From positions 62,001-126,000 of the forward strand of contig NZ_SNWQ01000012.1 of the NCBI RefSeq assembly GCF_004361855.1: a stretch of DNA of 64,000 bases, read 5' to 3'. This DNA comes from Kribbella caucasensis (GTDB taxonomy: Bacteria; Actinomycetota; Actinomycetes; Propionibacteriales; Kribbellaceae). Under the pieces are notes generated by a model. It saw only the letters and a list, made by a program, of their open reading frames with translations. It ran no database searches and had not been told where the DNA came from. Within the stretch, counting starts at the first letter, position 1. Each line of letters opens with the position of its first letter. Below are positions 8,226-17,667 of this stretch, in pieces. The position numbers were made by a program, and so were the translations under genes.

Positions 8226-9544
8226 CAGGCGGCGATCTCCTGGTCGTCGTCGAAGGTCACCTGGACCTGGGTTTCAGCCGGTTTGGTCTCTCGGTCGGCG
8301 AACACCCAGCCGCGGAGGAGGAGGAACCGCACGAGCGTGGCGGCGAGGTTGGCCGCGACGAGTACGGCGAGTTCGGTGGCGTGGTGCGCGTCGCCGACCG
8401 TGTTGTCGAGAACCGCCAGCGAGCCGCTGGTCAGGACCAGGCCGATGCCGAACACGATCAGGCCCTGCGCCTGGTGCCGGACCATCCGGTTGCGTCCCTT
8501 GAGGCCGAAGGTGAGCCGCCGATTGGCCGCGGTGTTGGCGATCGCGGAGATCAGCAGTGCCAGTGCGTTCGCGAGCTGTGCGTCGGCGAGCACCCGGAAT
8601 CCGGAGTACAAGACCAGATAGAAGACCGTCGACAACGCGCCGACGGCACAGAAGCCGAGCAGTTGGCGAGGCAGACCGACCGGAACCCCGGCCACTTCAC
8701 GATCGCGCGGATCGTCGCCGAACGGCCGAGTCAGCCGGTTCAGCGGTAGCGCCCCGGTTGCGAGCGCACGGCCAACCCGCAGTACACCCTTCAGGTCGTC
8801 GACGGCGGTCTGCACGATGTTGACGGTCGAGTGCGGGTCGTCGACCCAGTCGACCGGTACTTCGTGGATCCGCAGCCCGGCCTTCTCCGCCAGCACGAGC
8901 ATCTCGGTGTCGAAGAACCAGCCGGTGTCCTGCACCAGCGGGAGCAATCGCTGAGCCACATCGCGGCGGATCGCCTTGAAACCACACTGCGCGTCGGAGA
9001 ACCGCGCGGCCAGCGAACCGCGCAGGATCAGGTTGTAGCACCGGCTGATGAACTCGCGCTTCGTACCGCGCACCACCCGGGACGACCGCGCCAGCCGGGT
9101 CCCGATCGACAGGTCGGAATGACCCGAGATGAGCGGCGCGACGAGCGGTAGCAGCGCGTTCAGATCGGTCGACAAATCGACGTCCATGTACGCGAGCACC
9201 GGCGCGTCCGACGCCGACCACACCGCGTTCAACGCCCGGCCGCGACCCTTCTGCTCCAGCCGGACGTACGTCACCTCGTTGAACACCGCGGCCAGCTCGG
9301 CCGCCACCTCGGGAGTGGTGTCGGTCGAGGCGTTGTCCGCGATCGTGATCCGGAAGGGGTACGGGAAGTTCCGGCTGAGGAAGGCCTGCAGCCGCTCCAC
9401 ACACGGCGGCAGATCCAGCTCTTCGTTGTAGACGGGGATGACTATGTCGAGGGCCGGTACGCCGTCCGCGCCGGCCGGCAGATGCTCCCGCATCGGCAGC
9501 ACGTCCGCGCCCGGCGCACCGCCCGAAATCGAGTCCGTTGGCAT
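8225..9544 (-). CDS. Fused GT2 polyprenyl-phosphate sugar synthase and GtrA flippase-like protein
   Basis: A protein of 439 residues in two parts. Residues about 30-270 are a family 2 glycosyltransferase of the dolichyl-phosphate glucose/mannose synthase type (DIVIPVYNEE, DNASTDTT, the AYMDVDLSTD metal-binding motif and SDAQCGFKAIRRD). Residues about 295-420 form a GtrA domain of four membrane helices (LLGFCAVGALSTVFYLVLY). It probably loads a sugar onto undecaprenyl phosphate and helps move it across the membrane. The downstream GT39 gene starts on its last base, which supports a two-step donor-transferase pathway for a wall or secreted glycan. Confidence 0.9.
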   Translation of the reverse strand: MPTDSISGGAPGADVLPMREHLPAGADGVPALDIVIPVYNEELDLPPCVERLQAFLSRNFPYPFRITIADNASTDTTPEVAAELAAVFNEVTYVRLEQKGRGRALNAVWSASDAPVLAYMDVDLSTDLNALLPLVAPLISGHSDLSIGTRLARSSRVVRGTKREFISRCYNLILRGSLAARFSDAQCGFKAIRRDVAQRLLPLVQDTGWFFDTEMLVLAEKAGLRIHEVPVDWVDDPHSTVNIVQTAVDDLKGVLRVGRALATGALPLNRLTRPFGDDPRDREVAGVPVGLPRQLLGFCAVGALSTVFYLVLYSGFRVLADAQLANALALLISAIANTAANRRLTFGLKGRNRMVRHQAQGLIVFGIGLVLTSGSLAVLDNTVGDAHHATELAVLVAANLAATLVRFLLLRGWVFADRETKPAETQVQVTFDDDQEIAA

Positions 9545-9672
9545 GCGCAGAACTCTGTCGCCCGAAAATGAGCGTTTGGTTCGGACAACCTGGCAACTAC
9601 CTGTGAATCCCTCTGGACAGCCGGCGGGGTCTGGAGGACGCTTCGGTCAAGGGAGATGCCTGGGGAGGCAAC

Positions 9673-10101
9673 ATGAGTTTCGGTGTTCTCGGCGATCTGA
9701 ACTGGCTGGCCGTGATCGTGGCCGCGATCGTGTACTTCGGTATCGGTGGGCTGTGGTTCGCGCCCGTGGCCTTCGGCAAGCAATGGCAGGACGCCATCGG
9801 CTGGAACGAAGCGGACGCGGCACAGGCAACGTCGGCCAAGATGTACGTCATCCCGGCGGTCACCTGTGTGGTCGCGACGGTCGCGCTCGCAATGGTGTCC
9901 GAGGCAACGACCACCGACACGTTCGGCGAGGGCATCGTGCTCGGCCTGGTGACCGGTATCGGGCTGGTCGGGTCGGGCCTGTTCGTCACCGGCTTCTTCG
10001 ACCCGCGCAAACCCAAGCCGCAGACCTGGATCGCCATCACCGGCGGCTACCACGTCGTCGGCCTCCTGGTCGCCGCCGTCATCCTGGCCCTGTGGACCTG
10101 A
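9673..10101 (+). CDS. DUF1761 family membrane protein
   Basis: A small integral membrane protein of 142 residues with four hydrophobic segments (LAVIVAAIVYFGIGGLWFAP, VIPAVTCVVATVALAM, VLGLVTGIGLVGSGLF, VVGLLVAAVILALWT). The GGLWFAP and FGKQW motifs and length match DUF1761 proteins, whose function is unknown. GGGGAGG five bases before the ATG supports the start. Its end lies six bases from the end of the convergent hemerythrin gene. Confidence 0.85.
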   Translation: MSFGVLGDLNWLAVIVAAIVYFGIGGLWFAPVAFGKQWQDAIGWNEADAAQATSAKMYVIPAVTCVVATVALAMVSEATTTDTFGEGIVLGLVTGIGLVGSGLFVTGFFDPRKPKPQTWIAITGGYHVVGLLVAAVILALWT

Positions 10102-10107
10102 TTCCGG

Positions 10108-10740
10108 CTAGGTTCGCCAGGTGGGGGCGATGGTCTTGCGGTAGGTGCGGCCGAAGACGCCGTTGATGATGGTCAGGACGGGACGCGGAACGCTTCCCGT
10201 GATCGCGGCGAGTTCGTCGGGGCCGGCGCCGTCGGTGACCCAGGCGAAGAAGCGGCCACCGCGAGAGGGGCTGACCTGCCCGAATTTCCGGCCCATCGCC
10301 TTGATCTCCGCCGTGTCCTTCTTGGCCTGGTAGACCGGCTCGATCTCGGCTTCCTCGTGGTCCAGGTGCCGCACGGTCACCGTTTGCAGCTCCTGGACAG
10401 CTGTCCGGGCCGCCTCCGCATCCTCCGCACTCGCGGTACGCCGGAGTGCCGCGATCGCGTCGCGGGCCGCGGTCAGGGCCGCTGCCATCGTTTCGTGCTC
10501 GGCATCCATCTGCGCCAGCAGTTCGTGGCTCACCCCCACGGATTCGAGCGCGGGCCAGGCGATCTCGTGCTCACCCTCGTGGTGGAACACCAGTTGGTCG
10601 TCGAAGTTGTCCCATGCGGTGGCGAGTTGCTCGGCGCGCTGCAGGTCGCCGGCCGGGAAAATGGTCAGCGCCTCGATGAAGCGCCGCAGATCCCGCCGGA
10701 ATGCGCCGTGAATTGCCTTGTTCATGCTCATCTCGGCCAT
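10108..10740 (-). CDS. Hemerythrin HHE domain protein
   Basis: A cytosolic four-helix protein of 210 residues, with His/Glu ligands typical of the HHE family: an N-terminal HGAFRRDLRRF, FDDQLVFHHEGEHE, MDAEHETM and VRHLDHEEAEIEP. These would form a di-iron site used for oxygen, NO or redox sensing or storage. ATG 10740 is supported by TAGACT seven bases upstream (leaderless pattern). It lies 40 bases after the end of the LacI regulator gene on the same strand but appears to have its own promoter. Confidence 0.88.
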   Translation of the reverse strand: MAEMSMNKAIHGAFRRDLRRFIEALTIFPAGDLQRAEQLATAWDNFDDQLVFHHEGEHEIAWPALESVGVSHELLAQMDAEHETMAAALTAARDAIAALRRTASAEDAEAARTAVQELQTVTVRHLDHEEAEIEPVYQAKKDTAEIKAMGRKFGQVSPSRGGRFFAWVTDGAGPDELAAITGSVPRPVLTIINGVFGRTYRKTIAPTWRT

Positions 10741-10780
10741 GACCGCGAGTCTAGAGCCGTTCCCGCCGAATCGGGGGACC

Positions 10781-11821
10781 TCAGGACGCGGCGACGGAGA
10801 AGAGACGGGACGGGGCCGTCGCCGACTCGCGGATGATCAGGGTGGTTGCGAGCTCAACATGGTGTGAGTCCACCTTCTCGCCGGCGGCGAGCTGCAGCGC
10901 TGTCCGCAGGGCAACGGCGCCCATCTCCCGCAGCGGCTGCTTCACCGTCGTCAACGGCGGGGACGCGAGCCGAGCCACCTGAGTGTCGTCGAAGCCGACC
11001 ACACTGAGATCCTCGGGCACTCGCAGACCCCTGGCCCGGGCGGCCTCCATGGCTCCGAGCGCCACTTCGTCGCTGCCGGCGAAGATCGCGCTGGGCCGGT
11101 CGGGCAGGTCGAGCAGGGCAGCGCCGCCGGCCAGGCCGTCGTCGTACAGGAACTCCCGCAGCCAGACGTACTCGTGGGGCACGGGGACTCCCGCCGCGTC
11201 CATGGCGTTGCGGAAGCCGCTCACCCGCGCCTGGTTGCAACCGGAGGTCGGCGGACCGCCGAGGTAGGCGATGCGCCGATGGCCGAGACCAAGCAGGTGC
11301 TGGGTGGCCGCCATCCCGCCGGCGAAGTTCGTCGAGCCCACGCTGGTCACATCCGGCTGTGGGATGTCGACCGGGTCGACGACCACGAGCGGCACCCGGG
11401 CCCGGGAGAGCGCGGCCAGGTCCGCGTCGGTCAGGTCACTGGTGATGCCGATGACGGCGCGCCGATCGGCCGCGATCATCTCCCGGATCCACCCCGCCGC
11501 CCGGCTGTTGCCCCGGGCATGTTTGCTGTGTGGGTGGGAGCTGACGACGACATCGACCCCGGCCGCACTGCCGGCCTCGATGACGCCTTGGATCACCTCG
11601 ACCGAGTAGCTGTTGAGCACGCCCTGATAGAACAACTCGACCGTGGCTCGCGTGACAGGCTCCGGCCGGCGCCCGACGTACCCGTGCTTCTGAAGCACCT
11701 CCTGCACCCGCGCGCGGGTCTCGCGGGAGACGTCGCTCCGCCCGTTGAGCACCTTCGAGACGGTGGCGACCGACACCCCTGCTGAGGACGCGACGGTGGC
11801 CAGGGTGACACGGCCCTTCAT
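10781..11821 (-). CDS. LacI family transcriptional regulator of the xylose cluster
   Basis: A regulator of 346 residues. The helix-turn-helix is at residues about 3-40 (VTLATVASSAGVSVATVSKVLNG) with the hinge helix just after, followed by a periplasmic-binding-protein-like sugar sensor (LGLGHRRIAYLGGP, AIFAGSDEVALGAMEAARARG, VPEDLSVVGFDD). ATG 11821 is preferred because GAGGA lies upstream; an in-frame GTG at 11830 is an alternative. It starts 13 bases after the GH3 gene on the same strand. The neighbouring importer and xylose isomerase suggest that the inducer is xylose or a xylo-oligosaccharide. Palindromes before 14481 are probable operators. Confidence 0.9.
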   Translation of the reverse strand: MKGRVTLATVASSAGVSVATVSKVLNGRSDVSRETRARVQEVLQKHGYVGRRPEPVTRATVELFYQGVLNSYSVEVIQGVIEAGSAAGVDVVVSSHPHSKHARGNSRAAGWIREMIAADRRAVIGITSDLTDADLAALSRARVPLVVVDPVDIPQPDVTSVGSTNFAGGMAATQHLLGLGHRRIAYLGGPPTSGCNQARVSGFRNAMDAAGVPVPHEYVWLREFLYDDGLAGGAALLDLPDRPSAIFAGSDEVALGAMEAARARGLRVPEDLSVVGFDDTQVARLASPPLTTVKQPLREMGAVALRTALQLAAGEKVDSHHVELATTLIIRESATAPSRLFSVAAS

Positions 11822-11834
11822 GCGCGGCACATCC

Positions 11835-14216
11835 TCACCCTCCTCGTGGAACAGGTGTCAGGTCGACAGGGGTCACCATCGTACGATCGTGGCCCACCAC
11901 ACGGGTTTCTCCGTTGAACCGCACGGTACCCCGACACGGCAGGTCCACCGACGAGGTGCCGACCAGTACTTCGACGTCGCCCGGCTCGACGATCCGGCGC
12001 AGGTCCGGTCCGGTATAGGCGGCGCGGTCCGCGTGGACGTGGAAAGTGACATCCGTCGCCGCACCCGGCTCCAGCGGTACCCGGGCGAACCCGGTCAGCA
12101 CCTTCAGCGGCCGGGCGACCTGTGCGACGACGTCGTGCAGGTAGAGCTGAACCACTTCGTCGCCGGCCCGGGCGCCGGTGTTCCGAACCCGGACCGTCAC
12201 GCTGAACTCGCCGTCGGTCGCGATCTCGCCGGCGCTGATGCGTAGGTCGCCGACCTCGAAGCTGGTGTACGACGAACCGTGGCCGAAGGCGAACAACGGG
12301 GCGGCGTCCAGACCGCTGATCCCTGCACTCTCGACGCTGCCGAGCGCCGGCTGCAGGTAGGTACCGGGCTGCCCACCGACGTGCCGCGGGATCTGCACTG
12401 GCAGCTTGCCGCTCGGCACGATCCGGCCGGTGAGTACTCCGGCGATCGCGGCGCCGCCCTCTTGACCGGGGATGAAGGCCTGCACCAAACCGGCCGTACG
12501 ATCCGCGAAACCACCAAGTGCGTAAGGCCGACCGGAGACGACCACCACGACCACCGGCGTACCGGTGTCCAGTAGTTGTGCGATCAGTTCCTCTTGTACG
12601 CCGGGCAGCCGGAGGTCCTCGGCGTCGCAGCCCTCCCCGGAGGTGCCATGTCCGAACAGGCCGGACAGGTCTCCTACGTAGGCGATGCACAGGTCGGCAC
12701 CGCGAGCCGCGTCCACGGCCGCCGCGAACCCGGAACGGTCCTCGCCGATCACCGCGCAGCCCTGCTCGTGCACGAGTTCGACGTCGCCGAGTTCGTTGCG
12801 CAGGGCATCGACTGCGCTGACGACCTCGACGCCGAGCCCGCGTTCGGGGTACCGCGGCAGCACGTGGTTCGGGTAGGAATAGCAACCCATCAGAGTCCTG
12901 GGATCACCGGCGCACGGGCCGACCACAGCGACCTTCCGCAGAGCGGGCAGCGGCAAGGCAGATCCGGCATCCAGCAGCACGATGGAGCGCTCGGCCAGCT
13001 CGCGGGCGAGTTCGCGGTTCCCGGGGGAGTCGAGGTCCACGCCGGCCTGCCGGACAGAGCCTTCCGGGGTCCAGTCCGGGTCGAGCAGGCCGAGCTGCAC
13101 CTTCTGCAGGAGCACCCGCTGGGCCGCGCGATCGATGAGGTCCTCGGAGAGCTCACCCGACCGCACCTGGTCGGCCAGTGAGCTGAAGGCGGTGGTGTCG
13201 GGGAGTTCGACGTCGGTGCCGGCGGAGAGCGCCAACGCGCCCGCGGCGCCGGTGTCGGCGGCCACCCGGTGCATCGTGGCGAGGAACGGCACCGCCCAGT
13301 AGTCGGAGACGACGGTGCCGCCGAAACCCCAGTCGTCCCGCAGTACCTCGGTGAACAGCCACGGATCGGCGCCGGCCGGGAGCCCGTCGATATCGGAGTA
13401 CGAACTCATCACCGAACCCGCGCCGGCGGTCGCGATCGCGGTCTCGAAGGTCGGCAGGATGAAGTCGAGCAACTCGCGCCGGCCCATCGACACGGGTCCG
13501 TGGTTGCGGCCGGCCCGGGAGGCGGAGTACCCGGCGAAGTGTTTCAGCGTCGCCAGTACGCCGGCGCTCTGCAGGCCGCGGACGTACGCCGAACCGAGCA
13601 TCGCGACCAGGTACGGGTCCTCGCCGATCGTCTCCTCCACCCGGCCCCACCGGTAGTCGCGGACGACGTCGAGCACGGGAGACAGGCCCTGATGAACACC
13701 GACGGCAGCCATGTCACGGCCGATCGCGGCGGCCATCCGCTCCACCAGCTCGGGATCGAAGGTCGCTCCCCACGCGAGTGCGGTCGGGTAGACGGTCGCG
13801 CCGTATGTCGTGAAGCCGGTCAGACACTCCTCATGGACCAGTGCCGGTACGCCGAGCCGGGATCCGTCCAGGACGACCTTGTGCTGGCGGATCACTTCGG
13901 CAACTCCCTGGTCAACCGTGACTGGCACGCTGCCCCAGATCCGGGTGAGGTGACCGAGGCCGTCGCGGCTCGCCTCCGCCAGCGAGACGGATCCGCCGGC
14001 CGCGAAGACGTCCTGCATCGGGGCGACGTTGATCGTCTCGTCGGCCGGCAGCTCGGCGTCGGCCATGTCGTTGCCGGCCCAGCGGCTGCCGAGTTGAGCG
14101 ACCTTCTCCGGCAACGTCATCGCCTGCAGGAGAAGTTCGGCCCGCTTCTCGGCCGACAGCGAGGTGTTCTGCCACGGGCGCTCCGCCGGCGCTGCCGCCG
14201 CGGTTGAGGTCGTCAC
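11835..14216 (-). CDS. GH3 family beta-glycosidase, probable beta-xylosidase/glucosidase
   Basis: A cytosolic glycoside hydrolase of 793 residues releasing terminal beta-linked sugars. The (beta/alpha)8 domain comes first, with LKHFAGY at residues 225-231 and the nucleophile Asp305 in TVVSDYW. The second GH3 domain follows (VAVVGPCAGD, VVVVVSGRPYAL). A C-terminal fibronectin-III-like domain (VTVRVRNTGARAGDEVVQLYL) ends it. GTG 14216 is chosen because AGGGAGAA precedes it. No signal peptide, so it acts on imported oligosaccharides. Its position between a LacI regulator and a sugar importer with xylose isomerase points to xylo-oligosaccharides, but GH3 specificity cannot be fixed from sequence alone. 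Confidence 0.9.
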   Translation of the reverse strand: MTTSTAAAAPAERPWQNTSLSAEKRAELLLQAMTLPEKVAQLGSRWAGNDMADAELPADETINVAPMQDVFAAGGSVSLAEASRDGLGHLTRIWGSVPVTVDQGVAEVIRQHKVVLDGSRLGVPALVHEECLTGFTTYGATVYPTALAWGATFDPELVERMAAAIGRDMAAVGVHQGLSPVLDVVRDYRWGRVEETIGEDPYLVAMLGSAYVRGLQSAGVLATLKHFAGYSASRAGRNHGPVSMGRRELLDFILPTFETAIATAGAGSVMSSYSDIDGLPAGADPWLFTEVLRDDWGFGGTVVSDYWAVPFLATMHRVAADTGAAGALALSAGTDVELPDTTAFSSLADQVRSGELSEDLIDRAAQRVLLQKVQLGLLDPDWTPEGSVRQAGVDLDSPGNRELARELAERSIVLLDAGSALPLPALRKVAVVGPCAGDPRTLMGCYSYPNHVLPRYPERGLGVEVVSAVDALRNELGDVELVHEQGCAVIGEDRSGFAAAVDAARGADLCIAYVGDLSGLFGHGTSGEGCDAEDLRLPGVQEELIAQLLDTGTPVVVVVVSGRPYALGGFADRTAGLVQAFIPGQEGGAAIAGVLTGRIVPSGKLPVQIPRHVGGQPGTYLQPALGSVESAGISGLDAAPLFAFGHGSSYTSFEVGDLRISAGEIATDGEFSVTVRVRNTGARAGDEVVQLYLHDVVAQVARPLKVLTGFARVPLEPGAATDVTFHVHADRAAYTGPDLRRIVEPGDVEVLVGTSSVDLPCRGTVRFNGETRVVGHDRTMVTPVDLTPVPRGG

Positions 14217-14257
14217 GAAATTCTCCCTTGATTTCGGCCCATGAAGTAACAAACTAT

Positions 14258-14272
14258 CGAAAAGTTTCGAAA
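14258..14272. promoter_or_regulatory. Candidate LacI operator upstream of GH3 gene
   Basis: CGAAA-AG-TTTCG (14258-14269) overlaps the palindrome TTTCGAAA (14265-14272), whose centre is CG as in LacI-family operators. It lies about 42 bases before the GH3 start. The LacI regulator is the last gene of the same transcript, so this would also give autoregulation. Confidence 0.45.
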
Positions 14273-14386
14273 GCCCGGGCGAAGTGCTCGAGAGCTCCGG
14301 GCGGCTTGGAAAGTGCCGCATTTGCCCTTCTGCTTGGGCTTGTCCGCATCGTTACTCTGACTCGTCCAAGCGATCCACGCAAGCTC

Positions 14387-14432
14387 TTGACAGCAACACG
14401 AGCGAAATCTACGTTACGAAACAAAGTCGTAA
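14387..14432 (+). promoter_or_regulatory. Promoter of the xylose ABC operon with overlapping operator
   Basis: A consensus -35 TTGACA (14387-14392) is followed after 17 bases by TACGTT (14410-14415). An inverted repeat TTACGA-N7-TCGTAA (14414-14432) overlaps the -10 box and the probable transcription start, so a bound repressor would block initiation. The start codon is at 14481. Confidence 0.65.
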
Positions 14433-14480
14433 AACCATCCGCCGTGGGAGTGGTCCGCGGCACTGAGTACGGAGATCACC

Positions 14481-15833
14481 GTGGATCCCATGACGACATC
14501 TCGGCGCACATTCCTCCGGCTGACCGCGGGTGGTGTCGCCGCCGCCGGCCTGGCCGCCTGCGGCACCTCGGGCCCGCAGAGTTCCGGCTCTGGCACCGGC
14601 GGCGCGGCAACCGGTGGCGCCACCTACTGGTTCCTCACCGGCCAGCCGCAGCAGGCCATCCGCGAGGCGCAGGTCAAGCGGTTCAACGACGCGAACTCGG
14701 GCAGCCAGATCAAGTCCACCGAGTTCCAGAACGATGCGTTCAAGCAGAAGATCAAGACCGCGATCGGCGCCGGTGAGGGCCCGACCCTGATCTGGGGCTG
14801 GGGCGGTGGTGGGCTGAAGAGCTACGTCGACGCCAACCAGGTGGAGGATCTGACCTCCTGGTTCGGCGAGAACGCCGCGCTGAAGGAGTCGATCTTCCCG
14901 TCGGCCTTCGGCGCGGCCACCGTGAACGGCAAGATCTACGCGATGCCGGTCGAGACCACCACGCCGATCGTCCTGTACTACAACAAGCGCGCCTTCGAGA
15001 AGGTCGGCGCCCAGCCCCCGCAGTCGTGGGGCGACATCATGGACCTGGTGCCCAAGTTCAACGACCAGAACATCGCGCCGTTCTCGCTCGGCGGGCAGTC
15101 CCGCTGGACCAACATGATGTGGCTGGAGTTCCTCTTCGACCGGATCGGCGGCAGCGAGGTCTTCCAGAACATCTTCGACGGCAAGGCGAACGGCTGGTCC
15201 GACCCGTCGGCGCTGCAGGCACTCGACGAGATGCAGAAGCTGATCAAGGCGAACGGTTTCATCAAGGGCTTCTCCTCGATCACCGCCGACTCCAACGCCG
15301 ACCAGGCCCTGCTCTACACCGGCAAGGCCGCGATGATGCTGCACGGCGCGTGGACGTACGGCAGCATGAAGGCCGACGGCAAGGACTTCGTCACCGGCGG
15401 CCACCTCGGCTACATGAACTTCCCGCCGGTCGACGGCGGTAAGGGCGACCCGACCGACACCGTCGGCAACCCGGGCCAGTACCTGTCGATCTCGTCGAAG
15501 GCGAGTCAGGCCGAGAAGGACACCGCGAAGAAGTTCCTCGCCAGCAACACCCTGGACGACGCCTCGATCGACGCGTGGGTGAAGTCCGGCAACATCCCGG
15601 TGGTCAAGAGCGCCAAGGACAAGCTCGCCTCCATCACCGACAAGAACGACGCCGAGTGGCTGAAGTTCATCTACGACACGTCGGCCAACGCGAAGAGCTT
15701 CGCCCAGTCCTGGGACCAGGCACTCCCCCCGACCCAGGCCGAGACCTTGCTCGACAACATCGCCAAACTGTTCCAGCTGTCGATCTCGCCGCAGCAGTTC
15801 GCGGACAGCATGAACGCTGTGATCGGGAAGTGA
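14481..15833 (+). CDS. Sugar ABC transporter substrate-binding lipoprotein
   Basis: A family 1 extracellular solute-binding protein of 450 residues. The N-terminus has a twin-arginine motif (SRRTFLRL) and a lipobox (GLAAC), so it is probably exported by Tat and lipid-anchored. The rest is a two-lobed sugar-binding fold (FLTGQPQQAIREAQVKRFN, ETTTPIVLYYNKRAFEKVG, GKAAMMLHGAWTYG). GTG 14481 has GGAG six bases upstream. It is the first gene of the operon binding protein - permease - permease - xylose isomerase. No ATPase is encoded here, so a shared MsiK-type ATPase elsewhere is likely, as is known for many actinobacterial sugar importers. Confidence 0.92.
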   Translation: MDPMTTSRRTFLRLTAGGVAAAGLAACGTSGPQSSGSGTGGAATGGATYWFLTGQPQQAIREAQVKRFNDANSGSQIKSTEFQNDAFKQKIKTAIGAGEGPTLIWGWGGGGLKSYVDANQVEDLTSWFGENAALKESIFPSAFGAATVNGKIYAMPVETTTPIVLYYNKRAFEKVGAQPPQSWGDIMDLVPKFNDQNIAPFSLGGQSRWTNMMWLEFLFDRIGGSEVFQNIFDGKANGWSDPSALQALDEMQKLIKANGFIKGFSSITADSNADQALLYTGKAAMMLHGAWTYGSMKADGKDFVTGGHLGYMNFPPVDGGKGDPTDTVGNPGQYLSISSKASQAEKDTAKKFLASNTLDDASIDAWVKSGNIPVVKSAKDKLASITDKNDAEWLKFIYDTSANAKSFAQSWDQALPPTQAETLLDNIAKLFQLSISPQQFADSMNAVIGK

Positions 15834-15835
15834 CC

Positions 15836-16759
15836 GTGGCCGCTCCGCCCATACTGCCGGCGAACGCCCGCAAAGCTCCGTCCGCCAGCGTCGGGCGGAG
15901 CGGCGCGGTCGCCTGGATGGCGCTCCCGGCGCTCGCCATGTTCCTGCTGTTCGGCATCGTTCCGCTGGCCGGGGTGCTGCTGCTGAGCTTCACGCAGTGG
16001 GACGGCCTTGGCGAGATCAACCCGGCCGGGCTGTCCAACTGGCGTTCGGTGCTAAGCGATCCGGCGCTCCCGCACACGGTCTGGGTGACCTTCGAGATCA
16101 TGATCCTCTCCTGGGCCGTGCAGACGCCGCTGAGCTTGCTGCTCGGGACGTTCCTGGCCGGCCGTCAGCGGTACCGCGCGCTGCTGGCCGTCCTGTACTT
16201 CATTCCGCTGCTGCTGAGCTCGACCGCGATCGCCATCACCTACAAGGCGCTGCTCGATCCCAATTTCGGGCTGGGACCGGGCCTGCATCTGGACTTCCTG
16301 ACCCAGGACTGGCTCGGGAACGGCAACCTCGCGCTCGGCGTGGTGGTCTTCGTCGTCTCCTGGCAGTTCATCCCGTTCCACTCGCTCATCTACCAAGGCG
16401 GCGTCCGGCAGATCCCGACCACGATGTACGAGGCGGCCTCGATCGACGGCGCGGGCCGGATCCGGCAGTTCTTCAGCATCACCGTTCCGCAGTTGAAGTA
16501 CACGATCATCACGTCGTCCACCCTGATGGTGGTGGGGTCGCTGACCTTCTTCGACCTGATCTTCGTCCTCACCGCGGGCGGTCCGGGCGACGCGACCCGG
16601 GTGCTGGCCCTCGACATGTACAAACGCGGCTTCCAGGCCAACCTGATGGGGCCCGCCAGCATGATCGCAGTACTGCTCGTGCTGCTCGGCCTGGCTCTGG
16701 CTCTGCTGTTGCGCCGACTCGGCGGCAGTACGACGGCCAGCCAGCAGGAAGGAGCCTGA
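15836..16759 (+). CDS. Sugar ABC transporter permease (MalF type)
   Basis: An inner-membrane permease of 307 residues with six membrane spans and the EAA loop EAASIDGAGRIRQFFSITVP that docks the ATPase. It starts two bases after the binding-protein stop; GTG 15836 is chosen because GGGAAG precedes it, although GTG 15830 overlapping the stop is possible. With the next gene it forms the channel of a carbohydrate importer (CUT1 family). Confidence 0.92.
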   Translation: MAAPPILPANARKAPSASVGRSGAVAWMALPALAMFLLFGIVPLAGVLLLSFTQWDGLGEINPAGLSNWRSVLSDPALPHTVWVTFEIMILSWAVQTPLSLLLGTFLAGRQRYRALLAVLYFIPLLLSSTAIAITYKALLDPNFGLGPGLHLDFLTQDWLGNGNLALGVVVFVVSWQFIPFHSLIYQGGVRQIPTTMYEAASIDGAGRIRQFFSITVPQLKYTIITSSTLMVVGSLTFFDLIFVLTAGGPGDATRVLALDMYKRGFQANLMGPASMIAVLLVLLGLALALLLRRLGGSTTASQQEGA

Positions 16760-16760
16760 C

Positions 16761-17651
16761 ATGGCGGTGGTGACCACTGAAGCGAGCACGGCCGCAGGCG
16801 GCGTACGCAGCGGGGTGTCAATCGGTCGACGCCTCGCCCGGATGAACTGGCTGGGCGGTACGGCGGGGTGGTTGTGGCTGGTGATCGTGCTGATCCCGCT
16901 GTACTGGATCGTCGTCACCAGCTTCAAGGACCAGGGCGAGTACTTCATACAGAACCCGTTCGCCCTGCCCGCCGATCCGACGATCGCGAACTACAAGCTC
17001 GTGATCGAGTCCGACTTCCCGCGGTACTTCCTCAACAGCGTCATCGTCACCGCCGGCACGATCCTGCCCGCGGTCGCGATCTCGTTCATGGCGGCGTACG
17101 CGATCGTCCGGGGCGCAGGGGGCCGGTTCCTGACTGGTGTCAACTGGTTGTTCCTGATGGGGCTGGCGATTCCGTTGCAGGCCACGATCATCCCGGTCTA
17201 CCTGCTGATCATCCGGATGCGCCTGTACGACAGCCTGCTCGCGATCATCCTGCCGTCGATCGCGTTCGCGATCCCGTTGTCCGTGCTGGTGCTGACGAAC
17301 TTCATCCGGGACGTGCCGAAGGAGCTCTTCGAGTCCATGCGAGTCGACGGCGCATCCGAGTGGGGCATGTTGCGCACCCTCGCGCTGCCGTTGACCAAGC
17401 CCGCGCTGGTGACGGTCAGCATCTACAACGGTCTCGCGGTCTGGAACGGGTTCCTGTTGCCGCTGATCCTGACCCAGAGCCCGGACAAACGGACCCTTCC
17501 CCTTGCGCTGTGGACTTTCCAGGGGCAATACAGCGTCAACGTTCCTGCGGTCCTCGCGGCCGTGGTACTGACGACGCTACCGATCGTCATCCTGTACGCC
17601 GTGGGCCGTCGCCAGCTTCTCAGCGGCCTCACCGCCGGCTTCAGCCGGTAA
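16761..17651 (+). CDS. Carbohydrate ABC transporter permease (MalG type)
   Basis: The second permease, 296 residues, six membrane spans, with the EAA-type loop ESMRVDGASEWGMLRTLALP. It begins one base after the stop of the MalF-type gene, so the pair is co-translated. It completes the transmembrane channel of the importer whose cargo is then handled by the GH3 enzyme and xylose isomerase. Confidence 0.92.
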   Translation: MAVVTTEASTAAGGVRSGVSIGRRLARMNWLGGTAGWLWLVIVLIPLYWIVVTSFKDQGEYFIQNPFALPADPTIANYKLVIESDFPRYFLNSVIVTAGTILPAVAISFMAAYAIVRGAGGRFLTGVNWLFLMGLAIPLQATIIPVYLLIIRMRLYDSLLAIILPSIAFAIPLSVLVLTNFIRDVPKELFESMRVDGASEWGMLRTLALPLTKPALVTVSIYNGLAVWNGFLLPLILTQSPDKRTLPLALWTFQGQYSVNVPAVLAAVVLTTLPIVILYAVGRRQLLSGLTAGFSR

Positions 17652-17667
17652 AACTTGGAGGAACTTC

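Noticed and set aside
15575..15835. An 87-residue extension of the MalF-type permease
   Set aside because: It overlaps the binding-protein gene out of frame; GTG 15836 with GGGAAG upstream gives a standard permease.
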